A stretch of DNA of 64,000 nucleotides, taken from Oxytricha trifallax. Its lineage: Eukaryota > Ciliophora > Spirotrichea > Sporadotrichida > Oxytrichidae. The stretch lies in assembly GCA_000711775.1 (NCBI GenBank), contig ARYC01000411.1, positions 1 through 64,000 on the forward strand. Direction: 5' to 3'. Made by a program: the position numbers and the translations under genes. Below are positions 47,084 through 57,459 of this stretch, in pieces; the first letter of the stretch is position 1; each line of letters opens with the position of its first letter. The notes beneath the pieces were generated by a model. That model ran no database searches. It saw only the letters and a program-made list of their open reading frames with translations, and had not been told where the DNA came from.

Positions 47084-49594
47084 TCAGACAATTGACATAT
47101 ATGAGAATAAGTCTTGTCTTGTGATGATTTAATTAATCAACTTTAATTAGGGCTTAAAACCTATAAAATAGTAATTTTATTAAATAATTCCAACTACTGT
47201 ATCTTTGTCAACAACAGGCAGATATCTCAAGTGATGAAGTCTAAAAGTGTCAAGAACCTTTTGAATGTTGTCATGAGGAGCAACGAAGTGAGGTGAGTGT
47301 TCCATGTAGGGTCTCAAATCGATTCTCTTGTCCATGTTTTGTTCACAGATATCCTTCACTTCAGCGTATTTAGCAGGTTCATCGTTAAATTTGTTATTGA
47401 AGTCTTACCAGGTAGTGTTAATAATAAATTACAATTTTAAGACTTACGAAGATCTTAGTCTATAAATCCATTTAGAAAGCTTTAAAACCTTAAAAATTGA
47501 GGTAACTGGCAATGAATCCTTAATATCATCAAGATTGAACTCAAAGTCTTCATCATCCTCATTATCATAGTGCTACATAATGAGCTTTTTCTTAGCATCC
47601 TTATCTAGATTATCAAGCATCTACCTTGTAATAGTTGATTTCTTTTCCATGACGTAGTCGCTGTTTAAGCTGTGTCTGTTTTCAATAACCTGAGAACTCT
47701 TTTACTTTCTGAAGTCTCCAGACCAACATCTGTTCTTTAATAGAACGTGAAGGTAGTCTCTGTTCATCAAGCCGACTAGCTTCTTGTTTGAGTTTACAAC
47801 TGGGAAACCGTTAAAAGTAGTATTGCTGAGGTACTCTGAGATTAAGGAGACGTCAGCTTTTATAAAGAAATTTTAACAGAAAATCTTTTTAAAAAATCCT
47901 ATGTAAAAAACTATCAAAGAGCTTTGAAATGAAAAGTCTTTACGGGGCCTTTCATGATTTCTTCAGCTTTGATAAACTTAGCGGCGTGTGGACAAGTCTC
48001 TATTAAAAGTGGGATGTTCTTAATTTTTGTAATTTGTAATGAAAAGGTAAATTAAATTTTTAACAGTATTTGAATTCTTAAACCTAACAGCGTTAATGTA
48101 AATACTCTTCTGAAAGATTCCTCCGACTACATAAGCAATTAAGATAGCAAAGACTATTGGAATAAACAAGTCAATATTCTCTGTGCTCTCCATCATAATA
48201 ATGGCAAGAGAGAAGGTGTGTCTAGCGTAACCAGAAAGTATCGAGGCTGCTCCCACAACTGCATAAGAGGAAGGAGTAATATCAGAGGTGATGTATAATT
48301 ACACAAATCTGCCGAATAATCTTCCATAGCCGCATCCAATCAAGTTTAAATTAAAGTAGAGACTCTATAGTTTGAGAAAATAGGATACTAACAAACTTTA
48401 CTAAGAAATGTTAATTTAAGATACCAGAGACGAAGAGACCAGCGGGGATATTAGTACCATAACTGAAGATAGTCATTGGATACCAAATTGCAAGATAAAT
48501 GGCCAATGATGAAATACTGAAGTCAGTCTAGGCATTCATAAACAATTTGAAGACACTACCAAGTGGATTGAAAAGAGCAGAGGCAAGAGGACTGTAAGTG
48601 TCAGGAGGACAGAGATATCTCTAGAATTTCTGAGCTATTTCTTCAAATTCTTCTTCTTGCTCTGGGGTTGGGTTAGGGAGAGGGGATTATTTGGTTGAAT
48701 AGCAATCGTTTTGAACAATGAGAGGTGCAAAATACATGAGTGTTCCAGTCATGAAAACGTAGAACATAGTTTCGAAGTACTTCTTTGTATTATTTGTCAA
48801 GTACTTCTTACGGATCTTACTCATCGTATAGTTTACGAAGCAGAAAATAGATCCCAAGATTCCTCCAATAACCCCTAAGATTCCAAATGAAATCAAGTCA
48901 TAAAGCTTGTACTTTTAGTCTATAAAAACAAAAATAAGCAAATCTATCAAGATATCTTCTCAAACTCTATTAGTAATTAATAGTTTATATAAGTTTTAAA
49001 AAACACCGAACTTTATGACACCTGAATTAGTGATGTCACCAAAGCCCTTGCCATCAGCCAAAGATTGCAAGATATTTACAAAGAAACAAGACACAGCAGA
49101 TGTGAAGATTAAAATTTAAATTCATTCCATTCTGTGATTATAGAAAAATAATTAAGAACAAAGCCCAGGTAAGCTCAAAAGACCAGAAAACTGTAGGTGC
49201 AGCTACTTCATAAGCAAACATAGTTCCTCCGATTGGAGATCCAAAGGCAGCAGCAACTCCAGCAGCTGTACCGGCTGCAGCAATATCTCTCTTATCTTCG
49301 TTGTTTCTGAAGTATTTTAAGAATCCGAACGGCAGGTAGATTATTAAATATCCAATAATGGATCCTATGTGAGCGAGCACACCTTCTTTACCGATGCAGA
49401 GACCAGCTGCAATTGCAGTCATAAGCCCAAAGATCTTAACGATGAGAGTCTTGACGGAGAAAACGCCGGGATAGTTAACTCCATTGAAGTAGCCCATCAT
49501 TTCTGTAGTTCCACCGCCAGCAGCTAATGGCTCCAAATGTAATGTTAGAAGAGATGAAATTGTACCGAATGCTAAACTGATCACGATGTACACT
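47084..49594 (-). CDS. CLC-family chloride channel/exchanger, N-terminus cut off at TBE C
   Basis: Membrane block from 49593: VISLAFGTISSLLTLHLEPL, then AAGGGTTEMMGYFNGVNYPG (the GSGIPE position), GLCIGKEGVLAHIGSIIGY (GKEG motif with the gating glutamate) and GVAAAFGSPIGGTMFAYEVA. Later come GTNIPAGLFVSGIL, VVGAASILSGYARHTFSLAI with MMESTENIDLFIPI, and two C-terminal CBS domains: FNGFPVVNSNKKLVGLMNRD, and HHLRYLPVVDKDTVVGI joined to ITRQDLFSYMSIV by a 60-bp IES. TGA 47086-47084. CLC proteins conduct or exchange chloride across plasma or organelle membranes and their CBS domains bind nucleotides. Selectivity motifs differ from the consensus (GGGTTE, GKEGV), so transport type is uncertain. The first helices are missing; the frame runs straight into TBE C. 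Confidence 0.88.
47130..47189. other. 60-bp IES in the channel gene, pointer AAT
   Basis: AAT (minus strand) lies at 47189-47187 and 47129-47127. The join gives KDTVVGIITRQDLFSYM, the normal end of a CBS domain. Confidence 0.75.
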
Positions 49595-49733
49595 CAAAAC
49601 CCCAAAACCCCTTAGTGAGGTTTATAAGTGCTTTGATTTGTAGGGTATAGTTGGGGTCTTATTGGGGTTAGTAGAGAAAATGCAGGTTTTATGTGAATTT
49701 TAAGTATATTTAATGATTATTACGCGATTTAAC

Positions 49734-51182
49734 TCAAACAAATTTTATCTGCTTGTCTTTATTGTATCTCTTGAATCTTGCTCTCTGTAGTGGTTCAAGT
49801 AAATCGTCTAAGGATTATCTTGGATATGATGGTGCTCTTACAATTATCATGTCTACAATCTGTTTGATTTCTTTGCAGATATCGTCCTGCTTTATATGCT
49901 TAATGGCTAAACTTATTGATTATTTCTCTTATTTGGTACCATAGTAAGACATGCATTCCATGTCACTCTCTAAAATTATAGCAGCTACTGCCCATACATC
50001 CCACTAAACTGATCCATTCGTCCACTTCTCTCTTATTGGGAAGTAGCCAGGAGTGCCAAGAACCTTTGCTAAAGTTACTATCTCTTATCTCAAGGCTCTA
50101 TTGAAATCAATAACTACGACTTCTAAAGGACAGAGGTTCAGCATTACATTTTCAGGTTTCAAATCTCTATGAACATATCCAAGTTCATGCAACTCCTTGA
50201 CACCCTTTATCATATCTGATAGTATATCATTCAAATCATCTGGGTATCTGTTATGATATAAATAATCTCTCAGAGTCATTTCATATTTCTTAAGTCTTAG
50301 TGCGATAAAACCATAGCTTAAAATAACACCATCTAGTTTAAGCAAGTTCTTGCAATCTTTTCTCTAGGCCTCTCTAAGAATCAAATATTCGTTAGCAAAC
50401 TCATTCTAGTATTGCTCGTTCTTAAGGAGATAGCTGAAAGGGTACACCTTGTAGGCATACTCATCAACCACTATAAGCTTTGCTTTGTTAGGAACACTTA
50501 TATGTAAGTAATTCTCAATACAATTACTTAGATTAATTGCATTCAATGCAGGAATATTCATTGCTTTTGCTTGGAAGCAGGCTAGAATTGTATTGCCTGC
50601 AGGTTAGTTCATCGATTCTTATCTTTTCTGTCTCTTGAGTTTCTCCTGTAACTCTCTTTAAGACTCGATAGTATTTGATTTTCTTTTAGCTGGCACAAGT
50701 TTTTATGTCTCTTTATCTTAAATCAAGAACTCACTGAGGTGATGCTTTTGCATGTGCTTCTTAACTTTTGCAGAGTGAGTATAAGACTTCATACAAGTTG
50801 TACACTAGTACCTTCCATCCACTTTTTCATGCTTGAAATATATCTTGGCTTTGCCAGAGTGCACCTCTTTAAGGTGTCTCTTCAAGCTTTGTTCAGTTGA
50901 GAAAAAATTCTAGCAGTCTTCACATTAAAATGTTTTTATCTTTTCAATAGGGAGCTGTTCTTTTAGGTCTTCAACATATTCAATTTATGTTTAAAGTCCT
51001 ATCTCTGCTCTCTCCTTTAAGTTATATACTTCTATTTTGAAGACCTCTGCTTCAAACTCAAGAGCTCTTAGCTCTACCTCTCTCTCAACATAAATAACAT
51101 CTGGCTTTTTAGTTGAGCCAAAGTTTAGCTATGATTATCCACTGCTAAGAGAAACTGCTTTTCAATTTAAGTTAGCCGCCAT
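49734..51182 (-). CDS. TBE C zinc-finger/kinase protein (57-kDa type), early TGA
   Basis: Starts MAANLN at 51182, but codon 7 is TGA where the other copies have AGA. The rest appears open. It contains two C2H2 fingers, CEDCQNFFSTEQSLKRHLKE-VH and YQCTTCMKSYTHSAKVKKHM-QKHH, and the linker ERQ/Q-rich basic region. The kinase domain has YAYKVYPFSYLLKNEQYQNE, KYEMTLRDYLYHNRYPDDL, GYVHRDLKPENVMLN, VVIDFNRALR, GTPGYFPIREKW and VQWDVWAVAAIILESDM. It ends FKRYNKDKQIKFV, TGA 49736-49734. This is the best-preserved kinase gene of the three TBEs; apart from the early TGA no lesion was seen. A downstream start would leave fingers and kinase intact. Confidence 0.83.
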
Positions 51183-51750
51183 GTTTAAATTCAAATTTAA
51201 ATTTCTATTATAAAGCTCTAATAAACTCTCTAGTTATAGTTCCTCTGTACAGGAGTTACCATTGCAACAATAATGGTTGATTTTGAAGTATTAGAGATAA
51301 TATTTATGCTTAGTTTATAACTACAATTTTTCTAATTTCATGCTTAATATTTTTAATTTTGGTACCTAGAACTTAGATAAAATTCAGGTTGGTACTGGTA
51401 CCAATTAGGTTTTGAACCATTTTGGAACTTTTCCATTAAAACCTCATTAGTTTAAAACTAGGTACTAATTAAGTTTTGGTACTATTAAATTGGTACCAAT
51501 TAAAATTAAACGGAATTAGTACCAGTAATAATTAAATTTAAACAAATTTAGTACTAATTTAATGGAACTAAATTGATAAAAATGGAGCTCCATCTCTGAA
51601 GTTTGTTACAGCTTCTGCCAGCTTTCTCCACGTATCCTTACCAGGTTGACCTCCTATAAGATGCCCATATTTAATACTAAGATTTTAAACAGTAGGATCC
51701 AGAACTCTATATATTAAAATTTGAAATTCAATAACAAGAGAAGGAACAAG
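51183..51750. promoter_or_regulatory. TBE C divergent promoter region with repeated GGTAC motifs
   Basis: Between divergent start codons. TTGGTACTGGTACCAATTAG (near 51390) and AAATTGGTACCAATT (near 51504) are palindromic. Further GGTACTAATT, TTGGTACTATT, AGTACCAG and AGTACTAATTT units are scattered over about 190 bp. The architecture is as in TBE B but with an unrelated motif. Confidence 0.45.
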
Positions 51751-51751
51751 G

Positions 51752-52542
51752 ATGGAATCTATAAGTACTGCAATGAAGAGGGTTGAAGCTTAAGAAATGA
51801 TCTCAAGATTTAGAAGCAAGGAAGATCTCTATCGATACCTCACTTAGCATGGTAAGCATGTGACAGATACTTAATCATATACTATAGTGGGTTTATTCCT
51901 TCCAACGATGGAAGGTACCAAAATTTCATTCTTAAAAGCGATACTCTGTGATGAGAAGAAAGCCTTCAAAAACAATGAAATTAAGTTGATAGAAATACCA
52001 AACTACCCAGAGATTTCAGTCACTAATCTTTACGAGGATGCGATGTAAGATGAAGAGTTGGTAGTTTATCTTCCTACCAAGAAACAACTCTCTAACAAGC
52101 TTCCAGAAAGGAGCTTCTTCTTTGGTGTTCTTGGCACTTTAAGAGAGAATTACCTCAGAGAAATCATTGAAGAAGCTCACAAGAAACGCTATTCAATTTC
52201 TCCTGTAGATTAAAAGAAGCAAGGCATACTTTTAAGCGAGACCTGGCTCGCAGAGCTTAAGAAGCATCCATTCCTTTCTAGTAAGCTTTGATTTATAACT
52301 CTTTAGGGAAACCTGGAACTAGTATATTTCTAATGAAAGAACATGCAAAGGTTCACAGAGAGAGAAAGTCTTAGATCATTCATGAAGTGAGCAAGAGACT
52401 TTATAAAGATGTTTAAAAGCCAGATGAAATGAACATAGATGCAGGAGCTGGCACAAAGAGAAGAAATATGGGCCCAAGCAAGGCATAAGAAGAGGAGAAG
52501 AAAGAGAAACCAAATCCATTTCTGGGTTAATTTAATATGTGA
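51752..52542 (+). CDS. TBE C 22-kDa protein
   Basis: Starts MESISTAMKRVEAQEMISRF at 51752. It reads openly through YTIVGLFLPTMEGTKISFLK, IPNYPEISVTNLYEDAMQDE, LSNKLPERSFFFGVLGTLRE, AHKKRYSISPVDQKKQGI and LAELKKHPFLSSKL. A TGA at about 52290 (or a small frameshift there) separates the tail GTSIFLMKEHAKVHRERKSQ and MNIDAGAGTKRRNMGPSKAQ, final TGA 52540. Function unknown. Of the three copies this has the longest open N-terminal part. Confidence 0.82.
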
Positions 52543-52548
52543 ACTTAT

Positions 52549-53608
52549 TCAGTCATTTAAATCTAAAACTTATTTATAAACATTCATTCTTCCCTCTCTC
52601 ACACAAACTGTTGTCTTATCTATGCTTACTCTCTTTCAGCTACTCTGAATCAAGTCTACTGTATCTATAGGCAAGTCATGCATTAGGTGATATAGCAGCA
52701 GTTTCTTGCAGTGGGTCTTGATTTAACTCCAGTAGAATTCAATTCCATTAAATTAAGGGCTGTAAGGAACATTGTATAAAGGAGTAATGTTTAACTCTTA
52801 ATAAGCTTTCTTACACTCCTTAGTCTTATGAACTGAGAGGTTGTCAACAAAAAGGATGATCTCTTAATCGTTGTATTTATCTCTCAGCTTATGTAGGAAC
52901 TTATATACTACTCTCGCTTAATAGAGCGAGGATGAATAACATAACTTTCTAAGCCAGAGTCTTCACTAATACCTGCTAAAATTGCATGAGTTACAACCTT
53001 TAATTTATAATCGTAGACTTCTATATTATCATACTTCTTATACCAAGACTTATTAATAAAGGTGTTGAAGGTAAACACAGCTTCATCAGCGTGTATGAAC
53101 TTGATGTTATTAGTAATAGCTCTCTGCATTTAATCATACATATAGTTTAAATTATTACTATAAAATGGCACTGTAAAATCAATCACTCTCTTCACTCTGT
53201 GACAGTCTTGAAAGTAATACCATTTCTTCTATAATATTGGCTATAGTCTAAGGACAGATACGCATGTAGGAAACCTGCGATGAAACATCACAGCTCGCTA
53301 GTCTAATGGAAAGTGTGCCCAATACTTCAAAGTCTTCGAATCGCAGAGGAAGTCAATATGAGCCTAAGAGAACTTTTATTTTCTTGCAGGATGCGTTCAA
53401 CAACCAGAATTAAAATGCTAAACAGCTAGCAGACAGTGATACCTAACAGTTGAGGCACTCTTGCGTAATAACTTTGCTATTGCTGCATAATTTATACAGG
53501 TTAGGCTTAGTCTATATTAATACACGTACCATACCTAAGCTTAAGCAGTAAATCTAAATATTACTCATCATAAATCGACCCCAAATTTGGCTAATTTCTA
53601 TTTCTCAT
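52549..53608 (-). pseudogene. TBE C transposase (42-kDa type), two frameshifts and a TGA
   Basis: Starts MRNRNQPNLGSIYDEQYLDL at 53608. It shifts frame near 53500, before KLLRKSASTVRYHCLLAV. It reads FIHADEAVFTFNTFINKSWY and SEDSGLESYVIHPRSIKRE, then loses one base near 52899. It continues IILFVDNLSVHKTKECKKAY and PQFNGIEFYW, and meets TGA at 52638-52636 in place of an alanine codon. The DDE residues themselves are intact. It ends VYKQVLDLND, 52549. Confidence 0.85.
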
Positions 53609-53713
53609 TTTGTAAATTGGCCTAATTTCTCTACTAACCCCAATAAGACCCCAACTATACCCTACAAATCAAAGCACTTATAAACCTCACTAAGGGGTTT
53701 TGGGGTTTTGAAT

Positions 53714-56700
53714 AATAGAAGCTGAAGGATGGATGAAAATAAAAGAGAAATTCAAAAAGAATTACCAAACAAAGAAGTGAGAATAAGTAATTAGCAGTAA
53801 AAGATAACTGAACTCTAAGACAATAAATTTGAATATTTGCATACAAAATGCCAGGGGGATGAACTCAAAGCTAAAGTAGGACTACTTAATGAGAGATAGA
53901 GAAAAAGAACCCATAATTCATAGGTCTAGTGGAAATAAGACAATAGAGATTGATTTGAATAAATAGCAGAGACATAGCCTAAACCAACTGTCAAGAAATT
54001 GAGGTATACTTGACTAAACAGTATCAAATATGAGATGAAAACAATAAAAACTTTGAAACATAGCATAACATGAACAATCTTCAAAGTGGGAGGATTCCCG
54101 CTACATGATAAAACAACATATATCCCATTATTCAGTAACTAAAAAGTTAAGGAGCTACAGAACAGACTAATTTTAATGATTAAATCATATAAAAAAGTGT
54201 CAGAATCAAAGAATTATAGTCTTGGAGGATTTAAATTTTCACATTAAGGAGTTGGGAAAGAGATTGAACAAAGAGTCCCTAAATAATTAGTAATATTACT
54301 TAGATTATAAAAAATAAGATAACTATCAAAAATAGAAATATATAATATTTGAGTTTATATATTATGTGAGTAATTTATGTGAGTATTATAAATGAAAATT
54401 ATTTATTTATAAACAAATAATGTATATAATATTACAAGCAAACTCGAAATAAAAATTCTTTTAGTTATATAGTTAATCTAATTGATCCTATTATAATATT
54501 AAAATTAATTATACATTCATGAATTGAAATAATACTTGACAAATTTTTCAATATTAATTAAATCTATTCTAGAAGAAGAGAGAAATTATGTAAAAGGCAA
54601 CATCTTAGATAAAATTCCCCCTAACGTGGAGATAGTCAGCAAGTAAACCAGTTAATAAAAGCGAACAGATCAAGAAGAGATTTAAGTAAGATAAAGAATA
54701 AAATACAAGGAAAGTAATTATAAACTATCGGACAAAGAAAACAAAAAAATAATATCATATTTATATATGAAAGAAATTGGACGATATTGAGTAATAATTC
54801 AAAAAATTTCCAAAAATTAGAAATAAATGTAATCTAAATATTAGAACCGAGTTAAAGCATCATTATCATATTCATAATAAGTTATTATTATTAAATTCAA
54901 AAATCTGAATCTTAAACCGAACAATTCAGTTCTGGACCCCTTACTGCTAGCATTTTGATCTCCGACTTCGACAACGCTTGAGACTCTCACTGGCTTCTTG
55001 CTACTCTTAACCATATGGGACCTCAGTCGTTCGCACTCGAGAAACTGGTGACACTAGCTTGCGAGCTGGATGGATATCATTAAGAGGAATAAACCACAAA
55101 ACCCTACAGTGATACTACCAGCGAGATTTTTGATGAGGAAATCAAAAGAATCATCATGGAATTTTTGGATGCCTGGGCAAGAAAGCTTGGAAGGTTCAAA
55201 CTAAATCGTGGATTAGTACTTTTTCAGAGAATGGCAAGGCATTGAGAGAGTGAGAAAACTAAATTGCTGAAGCGAAATGTCATTGAATTATGCGAGCTAC
55301 CAAGTTCCGGTTTATCTTCTACTTTAAATACAAAGAAAAAGGCCATTGGGGAATCAGATATATAACATTGCCCTAGAGACAAATCTTCATGTAATGAACT
55401 TATCATAACAACCAAACTAGAATGTTAAAGCAGAGCTTATTTGAAACTGACGATTTTAATAAAGAGTGAATAGGAACGGTGTTAGCTACGACTATCCATA
55501 AGATTGCAGAAAGAAAAGGTTTTAATGTGAATTTTTTTGCCGAGAAATCTTAAAGATCCTCCAGAAGGAGAGCAGTGTTTGCTGCTAAAATATCTAATAA
55601 AATCTTCTTCACAAACATGAGAGCAACGGTAGCAATTATGCTAACGGAGATAATTCTCAGGAATTTAAAGTGATAGCATTGAGCAACCGGAAACTGTAAA
55701 GAGCTGATAAGCGATAGATTGACTGTTATTCAGTAATTTGTGCAAATGCTGTTGCCTAGAGCAACTTCCATGATAAAGAGGCTGAACACGATGCAGGTTA
55801 ACATGGAGGACTCTGCTTTTAATTTATCAAATTTTTAATTTACTAATGATAAACCCTATTACAACTCTCTACTTTTAATTTAAGGGTTTAAAATCAATTC
55901 AGATTTCAAAAGTTCTACCTTAAAATATTGTTTAAAGTACACAATTTCAACAAAACCAACGATCATAATTTTCCACAATACATAAAAGATGAAAGACTCA
56001 CATTGTTGAATAAAATATAGAAAGAAATTTGCTCGGATATCGGTAATACAAAACATTTTGTAGTTAACTCGAATTTGGAGAAAATAGCTGAAAAAGTTAA
56101 AATTAACATAATTAATAAAGGGAAAAGTGACCTTTTATATACTATGAATTATCAAAATAAATTCAAAGAAAATAAGAGCACCTAAATAAACCTGAATAGA
56201 ATGCTGGGGCAATAGGAAAAAAGAGTTAATAAAAAATAGAGACTTACTTATTGGATCTACAAAAAGCTAATGACTCGATCTATAAAGGCTAATTGATGAA
56301 GATAATACAGGATACTATAACAAGTTAAATAGAAGCAGAATGCTTAAAACTAATCAAGCAATTATACACGATAATAAAATCATATATGGAGGAAAGAAAA
56401 TAACAATAGATCAGAAAGTAGCACAATTTAGCAGACTATCACCAATGCTATTTGACATTTTCTTTTAAGATACATTTTTTCCAAACAAGAACGAATGTCT
56501 CAAATAAAATAAGGCAAGCTAATAGCGGTTGTGGACGACATACAAGTAAATTTTAAAGACCCTCAATAATTTAGAATGGTAATCAACTGTTTTAAAGAAA
56601 TTGAAAAGACCAAGTATTGAGATTAAACTCCAAGAAAACAGTTTTCATGAGTGATGCGAAGAACATTGAATATTAGTTCCAAATTGTTGGAATAAACAAG

Positions 56701-57000
56701 ATGCAGGTGACTAAAGATTAGCCTAAACAAACAAGAGCTATTGAAGAACATTTTTTGGAATGAGGTAAAGCGCTCAAGTAGCCTAACAAGCAGTGAGACC
56801 ATCATGGCAGCACAGATTAGATCATTGATTATTGATAAGTACACTTCACTGATTGTGACAAAATATTTGAAAATCGAGAATTTTAAAAAGATCGAACTTC
56901 AACAAAAGTGAATAGCATTCAAAACATTCAGGTAGAGATAGATAGATAATCGCGAAATGCAAGTAAAATTTAAAATCTAGAAATCTAATTTCTTGACTTA
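53714..57000 (+). mobile_element. Decayed non-LTR (LINE) retrotransposon
   Basis: Coding fragments on the plus strand in shifting frames. Upstream, coiled basic/Gln-rich pieces (REIQKELPNKEVRISNQQQ, about 53750; KVKELQNRLILMIKSYKKV, about 54150) could be ORF1. Near 54950, ILISDFDNA resembles the GDFNA motif of APE-type endonucleases. At 56250-56720 reverse-transcriptase motifs appear: YLLDLQKANDSIYKG (LDxxKAFD), KVAQFSRLSPMLFDIF (QGxxLSPxLF), VVDDIQV (the YADD position) and LRLNSKKTVFMSDAKNIEYQ. Frame changes and TGA codons show it is inactive. It begins directly at the right border of TBE C. LINEs are known in Oxytricha germline DNA; ends not located. Confidence 0.62.
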
Positions 57001-57239
57001 ACATACAATCTATTTATTACTATTACTACTATTAAAAATACTATACCTTAAATTAGTTAGTTAGGTATAAATATTAGGCTTCACAAAGACTTTGCTGGTA
57101 CACTGAAGACTACCAGTTAGTTCCCTACCAGCAACTAGGGTGATCTTCAGGGCAGCACACCCCGCCTCTCCAGTGTGATCGGTAGTCTGATTTTTTTTAT
57201 TTTCGTTGTTTGTCATTGTCGTATGTTTCCCAGATGTTA

Positions 57240-57455
57240 TCGATGCACTTTTCAATGTAATAATTTTTAGTAGTTTTCTAGAATTCGTAAACATCGAGAT
57301 CCATAGAATTGTCTTCATCAGCAATCCTCTTAGAAGTTAGAGAGCTAGGCTCTTCGGCGCCTGCTTCTGTTTTAGGAGCAATAGTAGTACTGGTTTGTTC
57401 CTGGGGGCCACTTCCCTCGCCATCAACTCCATCAGCTTTCTTTTTTCATTCTTGG
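57240..57455 (-). CDS. EF-hand-like coding block
   Basis: Minus-strand reading KADGVDGEGSGPQEQTSTTI, then APKTEAGAEEPSSLTSKRIA and DEDNSMDLDVYEFQKTTKNY-YIEKCIDNIWETYDNDK. The last part resembles the entering helix and first ligands of an EF hand (W-x-x-Y-D-x-D-K), after which similarity stops at IES-like sequence. TGA lies just upstream of the block, so neither end is a gene end. It is a single MDS whose partners were not found. A calcium-binding role is tentative. Confidence 0.45.
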
Positions 57456-57459
57456 TCCA

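Larger units (their letters stand above)
49595..53710 (-). mobile_element. TBE transposon C
   Basis: 4116 bp, in reverse orientation relative to A and B. Its 85-bp terminal inverted repeats (49595-49679 and 53626-53710) are identical. They begin CAAAACCCCAAAACCCC TTAGTGAGG and resemble those of A for the first 50 bases. Flanking trinucleotides are ACT on the left and AAT on the right: both fit ANT, but they do not match. Genes: zinc-finger/kinase (-), 22-kDa (+), transposase (-). Confidence 0.93.

Noticed and set aside
57061-57240. Continuation of the EF-hand-like block to 57061
   Set aside because: The frame stays open only because TAA/TAG code for Gln in AT-rich DNA; beyond about 57244 the composition stops looking like a protein domain.
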